60,090 bases of DNA from Gemmatimonadetes bacterium SCN 70-22 (GTDB lineage Bacteria > Gemmatimonadota > Gemmatimonadetes > Gemmatimonadales > Gemmatimonadaceae): the NCBI GenBank assembly GCA_001724275.1, contig MEDZ01000076.1:1-60090 (forward strand), read 5' to 3'. Of this stretch, positions 52,391 to 60,090 are shown piece by piece. Position 1 is the stretch's first letter. Each line of letters starts with the position of its first letter. Both the position numbers and the translations under genes were made by a program. The notes under the pieces were generated by a model. The model was not told the DNA's origin. It saw only the letters and a program-made list of their open reading frames with translations, and did not search any database.

Positions 52391-53821
52391 ATGAGGGGAG
52401 GCGCAGCGGGCTGGCGAACGGCGCGATGGCGGGGGGAGGGAGACGCCGCAGCGGTGCCGCCGGCGGCGCCCGCAACCGCGCGACGCGGCGTGCAGGGGCC
52501 GGCGGCGCCGGTCGCCCCACCCACCGGCTTCGAGCGCATCGAGCAGCGATTCACGTGGCCGTGGCAGGGGGTGGACTGGTCGCTCGGCTACGTCGCCTTC
52601 CTCGGCTACATCTTCATCATCACGTCGTACCTGGTGAACCTGGGGCAGGTGCTGATGCTGGCGGCCATGGTCGGCGTGACCCTCGGCTCGCGCGAGCGAT
52701 GGAAGTTCCCGCCGATGATCGCCTGGATGGTGCTCTTCCTGATGCTCCTCGGCCTCACGTACCAGAGCACCGAGTACCGGCAATACGACACCAAGGCGCT
52801 GCAGGATATCACCAAGGTGATGATCATTGCGGCCGTGACGGTGTCGGTGCTGACGAACCGTGCGCGCATCCGGTTCTTCATGTTCTTCTACCTGGCCTCC
52901 TTCGCGCTCTATCCGGTGCGCGGCGGGATCATGAACTGGTTCGTGTACAACGCGACCACGCAGGGGCGCGTGGCGTGGAACTATGCGTTCGAGAACCCGA
53001 ACGACTACGCGGCGCTCCTGCTCTTCCCGCTTGGGCTCTGCCTGGCGCTGCTGTACACCGAGCGTGGAAAGCTCATCCGGCAGGCGGCGTTCATCGGGCT
53101 CGCGTCGATCCCGATGATCATCTTCATGACGCAGTCGCGCGGCGCGATCCTCGCCATTGGCGTCGCGGTGCTGGCCTACTTCGTCTTGCAGGGAAAGGGT
53201 CGGACGCGATCGTTCATCGGCGTGGTGGCCATTGCGGCCGTGGTCATCACGTTCGCGCCGAGCGACGTGTGGAGTCGTCTGGGGAGCCTGAAGAGCGCCG
53301 GCGAGTCCGGCGACCTGCGTTCGGCCAACGACCAGCGATCGGCGGAACAGCGTTTCGAGATCTGGAAGGTGGCGTGGGCCGTGCACAAGCAGTTCCCCTG
53401 GACGGGGGTTGGCTGGTCCGCGTATCCCAACGCGCACGCCGAGGTTGCCCGGCGCGGGATGTTCAATCCCATCGCGGGCGGGGCACGCGATGCGCACAAC
53501 ACCTACCTGACGGTACTCGCCGAGACGGGGTGGATCGGCCTCCTCCTGTGGAGCCTCATCATCGGGTCGGCGATCACGACGGCCGTCCGCGCCATGCGCC
53601 GCGTGCGCCCATATGCCGAGGCATACGCGATGCAGCTGAAGGCGCTGATGCTCGCGTTGCTGGCGTACGCTGCCGCCGGGGTGTTCGGCTCGTTCGCGGG
53701 GATGAGTTTCACGTACGTGAACCTGTCGACGCTCCTCGCCCTCGCCCTGGTGACGCGCGAGGAGGTGGCGGCATTCGAGCGCGGGCCGCGCGTGATGCGC
53801 AGCGCGCTGCGCCTGACGTGA
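52391..53821 (+). CDS. O-antigen ligase/polymerase family protein (Wzy_C)
   Basis: 476 residues, about eleven helices. An Ala/Pro-rich cytoplasmic N-terminus is followed by helices. The long periplasmic loop contains SAEQRFEIWKVAWAVHKQFPWTGVGWSAYP and GGARDAHNTYLTVLAETG, whose DAHNTYL motif is the family hallmark. These proteins polymerise O-antigen repeat units or ligate glycan to lipid or protein. A gap of 78 bases precedes it. Which of the two activities it has cannot be decided by sequence alone. Confidence 0.87.
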   Translation: MRGGAAGWRTARWRGEGDAAAVPPAAPATARRGVQGPAAPVAPPTGFERIEQRFTWPWQGVDWSLGYVAFLGYIFIITSYLVNLGQVLMLAAMVGVTLGSRERWKFPPMIAWMVLFLMLLGLTYQSTEYRQYDTKALQDITKVMIIAAVTVSVLTNRARIRFFMFFYLASFALYPVRGGIMNWFVYNATTQGRVAWNYAFENPNDYAALLLFPLGLCLALLYTERGKLIRQAAFIGLASIPMIIFMTQSRGAILAIGVAVLAYFVLQGKGRTRSFIGVVAIAAVVITFAPSDVWSRLGSLKSAGESGDLRSANDQRSAEQRFEIWKVAWAVHKQFPWTGVGWSAYPNAHAEVARRGMFNPIAGGARDAHNTYLTVLAETGWIGLLLWSLIIGSAITTAVRAMRRVRPYAEAYAMQLKALMLALLAYAAAGVFGSFAGMSFTYVNLSTLLALALVTREEVAAFERGPRVMRSALRLT

Positions 53822-53840
53822 GCGGGAGGCGACGCGCATC

Positions 53841-55235
53841 GTGCTGACGCCTCGCGAACTGGTCGGGCGCGGGGTGACGGCCGCCATCGACGTGGCGCGT
53901 GCGATGCGGCCGGCTACACGCCGCGGGGAGCGCCACTTCCGGGATGGCTTGCGCTTCCGGCACGACGCACAGGGCTGGAGCGACGACGCGCGACGGGCGT
54001 GGACGCTGCGGCGGCTCCGCGAGGTGGTGCGCGAGGCCGCGCGCACCACCCCCTTCTATCGCGAGCGCCTGCAGCGCATCGGCTTCGATGCCGGGCGCGA
54101 CTTCGACTTCGACGATTTCGCCCGCCTCCCGGTGCTCGAGCGTTCCGACGTGCATCGCGACGTCGACGGGATGCTCTCCCCCGAGGTCGCGCCGCAGGGG
54201 CGTCGGCGCGATGGGACCGGGGGGTCGACCGGCGTCCCCCTCGTCTACTACAGCGGCCCACGCGAGCGGGGATGGCGGCTGAGCGGGCAGGAGCACTTCA
54301 TGCGTCGCCTCGGCGTCCCCCGGGGAGTGAGCACCGCGTTCCTGTGGGGGCACCACCTCGACGCACGCGAGCGCACGGAATGGCGCGAGCGCGTGCGCGA
54401 TGCCCTCACCAACCGCCGTTGGTACGACTGCTTCCGGCTGGAGCCCGAGGTACTGCTGGCGTATCACGAGGAGATGGCGCGCACGCGTCCCGCGTGCCTC
54501 GTGGCGTATGCGAGCGCCCTCGACTCGCTGGCGAGCGTCCTGCTCGAGCGAGGGATGGCGGCGGACTATCCGCAGCATCGCATCGTGACCGGGGCGGAGA
54601 AGCTGTGGCCGCAGCAGCGCGCCCGGATCGAGCGCGCCTTTCCCGTCCCCGTGCACGAGCGCTATGGCAGCCGGGAGGTCGGCCTCATCGGCATGCAGGT
54701 CGCGACGGGTGAGTCGCCAGCCTTCGAGGTGGACTGGGCCAACCTGCTCGTCGAACCGGATCGCGATGGCGGCGAGGCGGACATCCTCGTCACCAAGCTC
54801 AACGCGGATGCGATGCCGATGCTCCGCTACCGGATCGGCGACGTCGGACGCTTTCCGTCGGGGAGCAGGCCCGGGCATCCGGCGCTGCAGCTGACGGAGG
54901 TCCACGGCCGGATCCTCGACCGGCTCCACCTCCCCAACGGCCGCTGGCTCCACGGCGTGGGGATCGCGCACCTCATGAAGGATTTTCCGCTGCGCGAGTT
55001 CCAGATCCGCCAAGCCGCCGACTACAGCATCGAGGTCGTGCTCGTCCCCAACACCGGCTACGAGCCCTCGCACGGCGATGCCATCCTGGCGGTGTTGCAG
55101 CTGAACCTTCCCGGCCTCCCCATGCACCTCACGATCGCGAACGAGATCCCGCGCTCGGGCGCCAACAAGTGGCGCCCCGTGCTGTCGCACGTGGCCGCGG
55201 CGGCCCACCCGACTCCTTCATCTCCCGTCCCATGA
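53841..55235 (+). CDS. Phenylacetate-CoA ligase-like (PaaK/CapK) adenylate-forming protein
   Basis: 464 residues from a GTG preceded by a GGGAGG. The adenylation core shows DGTGGSTGVPLVYYSGPRER (the P-loop-like signature of the family), SALDSLASVLLERG, GAEKLWPQQRARIERAF, HERYGSREVGLIG and LRYRIGDVG, with a Lys-containing C-terminal IPRSGANKWRPVL. Such proteins appear in capsule loci as CapK, with unclear substrates. It might activate an acyl group for the polymer or load an acyl carrier protein. Its stop overlaps the DUF362 gene (ATGA). Confidence 0.85.
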   Translation: MLTPRELVGRGVTAAIDVARAMRPATRRGERHFRDGLRFRHDAQGWSDDARRAWTLRRLREVVREAARTTPFYRERLQRIGFDAGRDFDFDDFARLPVLERSDVHRDVDGMLSPEVAPQGRRRDGTGGSTGVPLVYYSGPRERGWRLSGQEHFMRRLGVPRGVSTAFLWGHHLDARERTEWRERVRDALTNRRWYDCFRLEPEVLLAYHEEMARTRPACLVAYASALDSLASVLLERGMAADYPQHRIVTGAEKLWPQQRARIERAFPVPVHERYGSREVGLIGMQVATGESPAFEVDWANLLVEPDRDGGEADILVTKLNADAMPMLRYRIGDVGRFPSGSRPGHPALQLTEVHGRILDRLHLPNGRWLHGVGIAHLMKDFPLREFQIRQAADYSIEVVLVPNTGYEPSHGDAILAVLQLNLPGLPMHLTIANEIPRSGANKWRPVLSHVAAAAHPTPSSPVP

Positions 55236-56617
55236 GTAGCCCGCGAACCGTCGCCATAGCCCGTGTCGATCCGGTCGGATACGACGCCTCCCGGGTCCGG
55301 CAGGGAGTGCGCGACGTGGCGCGCGCCCTTGGGTGGAACGGTACCGGAGACGCCCCGGCGTTCCGCGCCCTCCTCCCCGTGGGGGCGCGCGTCCTCGTCA
55401 AGCCCAACCTGGTGCTGCACCAGAACCAGGGGCCGTGGGGGGTGGAGCCGCTGTTCACGCATGCATCGCTCATCCGGGCCGTGGTCGAGGAGCTCCTCGA
55501 CAGTGGCGCGGCGCAGGTCACGCTGGGTGACGCACCGCTGCAGGAGTGCGACTTCGACCAATTGCTGGCCGTGAGCGGCCTGGGGGAGTGGGCCGCGTCG
55601 CTGGCTGCGCGCGAGCCGCGCTTCAGCGGTCCTCACGACTACCGGCGCACCACGTCCCGATTCGATGCCGGGCTCCGGCGCGAACGCGAAGGGCTCCTCC
55701 CGGTCGATCGATTCGTCCTGTTCGATCTCGCGCACGACAGCCTGCTCGAACCCATCGCCGAGGAAGGGAGGTTTCGCGTCACGCAGTACCCACCGGCCGA
55801 GCTCGCGCGGACGCATGCGCCGGGACGTCACCAATTCCTCGTCGCGCGCGACATCATCGAAGCCGACGTGGTCGTCAACCTCCCGAAGCTCAAGACGCAC
55901 AAGAAGGCCGGCGTCACCTGCGCCCTCAAGAACCTGATCGGGATCAACGGGAACAAGGAGTTTCTTCCGCACCATCGCATCGGAGGATCGGCGACAGGGG
56001 GCGACTGCTACCCGGGAAGCGACCCGGTGAAACGCGCGCTCGAGTTCGTGTACGACCAGGCCAACGCCACGCGCTCGATCGCGGCCCGGCGCGCCCTGCG
56101 ACTCGGGACGCGTGCGTTGCACCGCGTGCTGCACGAACGGGGTGACGAGCTCGGCGTCGAAGGCGCGTGGTCGGGGAACGACACCATCTGGCGCACGTGC
56201 CTCGACCTCAACCGCATCCTCGTGTACGGCCGCACGGACGGCACGCTGTCCGAGGCGCCGCAGCGTCGCGTGGTGCACGTCGTCGACGCGATCGTCGCCG
56301 GCCACGGTGACGGGCCACTGCGTGCGGAGCCACTCCCGGTGGGGCTCATCCTGGCGGGCGAGAGCGCAGCCGCCGTCGACCTCGTGGGCGCACGACTGCT
56401 CGGCTACGACCCGGCCCGCATCCCGATCATTGCCCATGCCTTCGACCGCTTCCGCTGGCCGCTCACCGATTTCACACCAGGCGACGTGCAGGTGTCGGGG
56501 GCCCTGGGCGACGGCGAGGCGGCGGAGCGCGTGTCGGCCGCTATCGATCCCGCCGAGGTGCACTACCCTGCCGGGTGGCGTGACGCCGTGGCCGCCCAGG
56601 CGACGACGGCGCCGTAG
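55232..56617 (+). CDS. DUF362 domain protein
   Basis: 461 residues. DUF362 features are clear: VLVKPNLVLHQNQGPWGVEPLFTHASLI near the N-terminus, TLGDAPLQECDF, NLPKLKTHKKAGVTCALKNLIGINGNKEFLPHHRIGG in the centre, and GHGDGPLRAEPLPVGLILAGESAAAVDLVGARLLGYDP. No ferredoxin-type Cys clusters are seen, unlike many relatives. Function of the family is unknown; it commonly occurs beside phenylacetate-CoA-ligase-like proteins in polysaccharide gene clusters, as here. The TAG ends exactly before the convergent asparagine synthetase stop if that gene's frameshift is corrected. Confidence 0.83.
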   Translation: MSSPRTVAIARVDPVGYDASRVRQGVRDVARALGWNGTGDAPAFRALLPVGARVLVKPNLVLHQNQGPWGVEPLFTHASLIRAVVEELLDSGAAQVTLGDAPLQECDFDQLLAVSGLGEWAASLAAREPRFSGPHDYRRTTSRFDAGLRREREGLLPVDRFVLFDLAHDSLLEPIAEEGRFRVTQYPPAELARTHAPGRHQFLVARDIIEADVVVNLPKLKTHKKAGVTCALKNLIGINGNKEFLPHHRIGGSATGGDCYPGSDPVKRALEFVYDQANATRSIAARRALRLGTRALHRVLHERGDELGVEGAWSGNDTIWRTCLDLNRILVYGRTDGTLSEAPQRRVVHVVDAIVAGHGDGPLRAEPLPVGLILAGESAAAVDLVGARLLGYDPARIPIIAHAFDRFRWPLTDFTPGDVQVSGALGDGEAAERVSAAIDPAEVHYPAGWRDAVAAQATTAP

Positions 56618-58472
56618 TCAGGCGACGGCGCGAACGCTCCCCGGTGCGTGCTCGGCGCGCCACCAGGCGTCGAGCACGTAGAGATACCACAGGCGCAACG
56701 CGGCGCGCCAGCTCGGGGCCCACGCCACGCGGATCGAGCCACCCCGCTGCGGCGAGCGGCGAGTCGTGCAGCGCGGCGCGCACGTCGCCCCCCCATCGTC
56801 CCGCGATCCACGACGTCACCGGGATGGTGAAGCCGCGCTTCTTGCCGGTCGCCACCTGGGCGCCGATGCGCCGCTCGGCGATGCGACGCAACACCGCCTT
56901 CAGCGTCCCGCCATGCAGGCGCACGTCCACCGGGAGCGAAGCCGCGAACTCCCAGAGGTCCTGGTCCAGGAAGGGGGAGCGCGCCTCCAGCGCGTAGTGC
57001 ATCGTGGCCCCATCGACCTTGGTCATGTACTCGGCGACGAACTGCGTGCGCACGTCATGCGCCAGGTAGTCGGACAGCACGCGCCGCGCGGCCCCGACCG
57101 ACCACGGCCGCTGGCGCGCGGGGATGCTCGCCTCTCGCAACCGTGCCCCGAGCAACCCACGATCCTTGAACGCCGGCAGTCCATCGTTTGCGGAGAGGAA
57201 GGCGCCCAGGCCGCCCGTGGTGTAGTCGACGAGGTGACGCGCACGCCGCAGCGCGCCGCGCGGCGGGACGGCCGTGCGCAGCGCCCGCCAGGCCGGTCCC
57301 GCGGCTCCGGGAATCCATCGCGCCGCCCGCTCGATGCGCCGAAGCATGAGGTGGCGATCATAGCCCAGAAAGACGTCGTCCCCGCCATCACCGGTGAGCA
57401 GCACCTTGGCTGCCGAGCGCGACACGGCCCGCGACACGGTGAGCATGCCCAGCGCCGACGAGACCGCGAACGGCTCGGCATAGGCCGCCACCAGCGTCGA
57501 CACGTCCGCCTCGTCGTCGGCCGACAGCGGGAGGATCTCATGGCGGATCCCCAGCTGCCGCGCGGTGGCCGCCGCGTCGGACGACTCGTCGGCCTCGTGC
57601 CCGGGCGTTCCGGCCGTGTAGGCCGCCACGTCACCGCCGAGGTGCGTGATGGCCCAGCAGACGAGGGCCGAGTCGATGCCGCCGCTGAGCAGTGCCCCCA
57701 CCGGGACATCGGCCTGGAGGCGGCGCTCCGTGGCCGCCAGGAGCAACTCCTCGGCGCGGTCCACGGCATCGGAGAAACCGAGGCGGAGCGTCCCGGCATC
57801 CGGCGGCGTCCAGTAGCACCGCTCGCGGAGCTTCCCGTCCGAGAACTCCACGATGGTCGCCGCCGGGACCTTGCGCGCCCCGGCGTAGATGACGCGCTCG
57901 TCGGTGACGTAGCCGTACTCCAGGAACTCGGCCACCGCCAGCGGATCGAGGTCGGCGACCCACCCGCCAGCGCGCAAGGCGCGGACGGTCGAGGCGAAGG
58001 CGAGGGTCCCCTCGCGCTGCACGTAGATGAGCGGCTTCACCCCCAGGCGATCGCGAACCAGCCAGAGCGACGCGCGATCGTCATCCCACAGCGCGAAGGC
58101 GAACATCCCGCGCAGGCGCTGGACGAGCCCGTCGATCCCCCAGGCGCGATAGCCGCGCAGCAGGACCTCGGTGTCGGTCCGGCTGCGAAAGCGCTCCCCC
58201 CCCTGTTCCAGCTGGGCGCGCAGGTCCTTGAAGTTGTAGATGGCCCCGTTGAACACGACGCCAAGCCGCTCGTCCTCGAGCAGCATCGGCTGGTGCCCTG
58301 CCGGGCTCAGGTCGAAGATCGCGAGACGCCGGTGCCCGAGGATGGCGCGACGCCAGGCGTGGGTCCCGGCGCTGTCTGGTCCGCGCCGCGCGAGGGCGTC
58401 GACCATGGCGTCGACCCGCGCCGCGTAGGGCGACGTGGCGTCGGTGCCGACCAGGCCAGCAATTCCACACAT
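56618..58472 (-). CDS. asnB: Asparagine synthetase (glutamine-hydrolysing) with apparent C-terminal frameshift
   Basis: Starts MCGIAGLVGTD with Cys2, then RRGPDSAGTH, FNGAIYNFKDLR, SGGIDSALVCWA and TGDGGDDVFLGYDRHL, so both domains are present. Near 56729 the frame that has been followed (ending GWLDPRG) turns into Arg-rich sequence. Shifting by one base gives VAWAPSWRAALRLWYLYVLDAWWRAEH, the usual C-terminal helices, and a TGA at 56618-56620. Corrected length is about 618 residues. The uncorrected frame would run to 56541, overlapping the convergent gene. The end at 56618 directly abuts the DUF362 stop, which supports the correction. Either a sequencing error or a recent mutation. Confidence 0.8.
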
Positions 58473-58612
58473 GCGTTCCTGCCAGTTCGAGTGCCGGGGA
58501 GTGGGCGATTCGGGCCACCGACGTGGAGCATAATCCGGGCCGTTGTGGCCGGGCAAGCGAATGCGGGACGGGGTCTCGCCCCGCCCCGCATGCGCGCGTG
58601 CTGCAACGGCTC
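58473..58612. other. Intergenic region with hairpin
   Basis: About 140 bases between the beta-helix gene and the asparagine synthetase, both minus strand. It holds the hairpin annotated separately. No small gene is evident. Confidence 0.4.
58561..58591 (-). terminator. Candidate terminator hairpin after beta-helix gene
   Basis: ATGCGGGACGGGG (58561-58573) pairs with CCCCGCCCCGCAT (58579-58591), with one mismatch and a 5-base loop, 20 bases after the beta-helix stop. No T-tract. Confidence 0.4.
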
Positions 58613-60090
58613 CTACGGGATCACCACCCCCGACGTCGCGGACGTGACGGCCGATTGGTTGGCGCCCAGGCCGGTCGCCAGGGCGCTGCTGAGCGATGAC
58701 ACGAAGGTCGCGTTCGGATACCCGCTCTTCTGCGCGCCGATCAGGACGCTCTTCTCGAAGACGATCGTGCCCTGGAAGGCCTGGACGTTCGGCGTCTCGC
58801 CGATGCCGTACCAGGAGGAGAAGAAGCCGTATTGGCCGTAGGACGCGATGTTGTTCTGGAAGGCGAAGTTCGTCGCCGCCGGGACGCTCGCGACGTTGAT
58901 GTACTGCGACAGCGAGCCCGTCGTGCTCATCGTGTTGTTGCGGATGGTGACGTCGGACGCGTTCTGCATGATGCTGATCATGCGCCCGTCGCCGGTGTAC
59001 GCCCCCACGTTGACGTTCTCCACGATGTTGTGCTCGATGAGGAGCTTGTTGAGCAGCTCGCCGACGGGATAGGTGTTGGAGCCCTCCTTGCCGGTGATCC
59101 CGAAGGCCGCCCCCACGTTGCGGATGATGTTGTTGCGGATCGTGATGTCGCGCGTGGCGCACCAGGTGCAACTACCCGACTGGTTGGCGACCTTGAGGAC
59201 GAAGGCGTAGCCGACCTGTCCGTCGGTCCACGACCCCTCGAAGACGTTCCCCTCGATCAGGAGGCGCTGCGCGTTCTTGGTCTCGAAGAGGTTCTTCTTC
59301 GTCCACACGCCCTTCCAGCTGGCGGGGGTGTAGACGTAGTTGCGGCGGATCTCCACGTCGCCCGGGATGAGCCCGCTGATGGTCGGGTCGCCGCCGCCGA
59401 ACATGATGTTCTCGCCGGCACCGGCCAGCGTGTTGTTCACGATCTTGAACGGACCGGGCCCGTTCCACCCCACGATGGCCTGGGAGTCGAAGCCCTTGGC
59501 ATGGCACTCGACCAGGTAGCTGTCCTGTACGGCGGTGCGGGCGCTGTTCAGCTCGAGGCAGCGCTGGACGTTCTGCGTCGCCTGCGGGTGGATGTAGACG
59601 CGGTCGAAGACGATGTCGTACGGCACCTGCGAGAGGGAGCTCTGGGAGGCGCCCGCGCTCCCCATCGCCACCACGCGCCCGATGACCGACGTCACGGCCG
59701 GGGCGACGGTGAACTCGATTCCGCTGATCCACCACCCGTTCGTGGACGGCGTCGTCGCCAGCGCGGGGCCGGTATTCGGCGAGACGAGCTTCGGCATGAG
59801 CGACGCCTGCGCCGCCGTCACTCGGGTCCCCTGCGGCGGCAGGCTCCCCGCCATGTCGGAGCGGATGAGGATCCACCCGTTCGCCGACGTCCCCGTCTTG
59901 ACCGGCAGGGTGAAGTTCCCGGAGAAGGTGGCGCCCGCCTGGATCACGATCTCGTCACCACGCTGCGCCGAGTTGATGATGTTCTGCAGGTTGTCGCCAG
60001 CACGCACGCTCCACGTCTTCCCCGTCACCTTCGGGTACGCGAAGTTGAGCAGCGTCGGCGCGGCCGGCAGGGAGATCGTGGTGGGGACGG
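58613..60090 (-). CDS. Right-handed parallel beta-helix protein, 5' end beyond window
   Basis: At least 492 residues; the frame is open through the right edge, so the N-terminus and any signal peptide are missing. The repeats of beta-helix proteins are visible: VRAGDNLQNIINSAQRGDEIVIQAGATFSGNFTL at the start, then many NN-containing turns such as NNTLAGAGENIMFGGG, RRNYVYTPAS, RNNIIRNVG, EHNIVENVNVG and RNNTMSTTGS. The SGSCTWCATRD segment carries two Cys. This fold is typical of polysaccharide lyases, glycosidases and epimerases such as AlgG, and also of surface proteins. Catalytic residues cannot be assigned. It lies downstream of the polysaccharide assembly genes. Confidence 0.8.
   Translation of the reverse strand, partial: VPTTISLPAAPTLLNFAYPKVTGKTWSVRAGDNLQNIINSAQRGDEIVIQAGATFSGNFTLPVKTGTSANGWILIRSDMAGSLPPQGTRVTAAQASLMPKLVSPNTGPALATTPSTNGWWISGIEFTVAPAVTSVIGRVVAMGSAGASQSSLSQVPYDIVFDRVYIHPQATQNVQRCLELNSARTAVQDSYLVECHAKGFDSQAIVGWNGPGPFKIVNNTLAGAGENIMFGGGDPTISGLIPGDVEIRRNYVYTPASWKGVWTKKNLFETKNAQRLLIEGNVFEGSWTDGQVGYAFVLKVANQSGSCTWCATRDITIRNNIIRNVGAAFGITGKEGSNTYPVGELLNKLLIEHNIVENVNVGAYTGDGRMISIMQNASDVTIRNNTMSTTGSLSQYINVASVPAATNFAFQNNIASYGQYGFFSSWYGIGETPNVQAFQGTIVFEKSVLIGAQKSGYPNATFVSSLSSALATGLGANQSAVTSATSGVVIP

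Noticed and set aside
50510-54049. Minus-strand open frame of about 1180 codons opposite the APS kinase, flippase and ligase genes
   Set aside because: It is Arg/His/Glu-rich with no recognisable motif and lies antisense to clear genes; long antisense frames are expected at this GC content. The same applies to 12278-14377 and 4505-6763 on the minus strand.
1-60090. Search for tRNA, rRNA, insertion sequences, phage genes and attachment sites
   Set aside because: None was recognised by eye; no transposase or integrase signatures appear in any frame. Short tRNA genes could be missed without a dedicated scan.

Overview
The window is a GC-rich bacterial chromosome segment that is coding almost end to end. 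It is a large cell-surface polysaccharide biosynthesis region with a small, previously unmarked lasso-peptide locus inside it. The Gram-negative-style O-antigen/capsule gene set, the extreme GC content and a peculiar TTA-GGC leucine-glycine codon pair remind me of Gemmatimonadota. No rRNA or marker gene is present, so that placement is an inference.

Layout. (1) 1-3451, minus strand: an SDR epimerase (runs off the left edge), a family-2 glycosyltransferase (GT2) and a polytopic membrane protein. (2) 3906-16565, plus strand: one tightly coupled operon of eleven genes. It makes and uses a CDP-activated deoxysugar (rfbF, rfbG and an NDP-sugar C-methyltransferase) and also encodes two UDP-galactopyranose-mutase-like flavoproteins, three GT2 enzymes, two GT-C membrane glycosyltransferases and a YbhN-like membrane protein. 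(3) 16562-23391, minus strand: amidohydrolase, GT-C enzyme with a repeat-coded tail, GT2, methyltransferase and SDR, each overlapping the next by 4 bases. (4) 23592-32474, plus strand: a polysaccharide deacetylase fused to a GNAT acetyltransferase, a heparinase-like protein, GT2, asparagine synthetase, a second YbhN-like protein and UDP-GlcNAc 2-epimerase.

(5) 32685-35781, minus strand: the lasso locus. It holds a 44-residue precursor gene (not marked by any long ORF) with its own promoter and strong ribosome binding site, a lasso cyclase of the asparagine-synthetase family that lacks the glutaminase Cys, and an HPr-kinase-like protein. The precursor ends in Ser, the residue that kinases of this type phosphorylate in paeninodin-like peptides. 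No leader-binding (B1) or protease (B2) gene is in the window.

(6) 36018-45853: four membrane-anchored sulfatase-fold proteins arranged two against two, an acyl carrier protein, a phosphodiesterase-fold protein and a 44-residue membrane peptide. (7) 46151-50912, plus strand: a sulfate-activation operon with a bifunctional PAPS synthase, a PHP phosphatase probably acting on pAp, an SLC13-type permease and a second APS kinase. (8) 50912-56617, plus strand: Wzx-like flippase, O-antigen ligase/polymerase, a PaaK/CapK-like adenylating enzyme and a DUF362 protein. (9) 56618-60090, minus strand: another asparagine synthetase with an apparent frameshift near its C-terminus, and a right-handed beta-helix protein that runs off the right edge.

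Taken together, the genes suggest a branched, possibly sulfated surface polysaccharide: nucleotide sugars are made, transferred by at least six GT2 and four GT-C enzymes, flipped and polymerised. The PAPS operon supplies activated sulfate, although no sulfotransferase is recognisable here.
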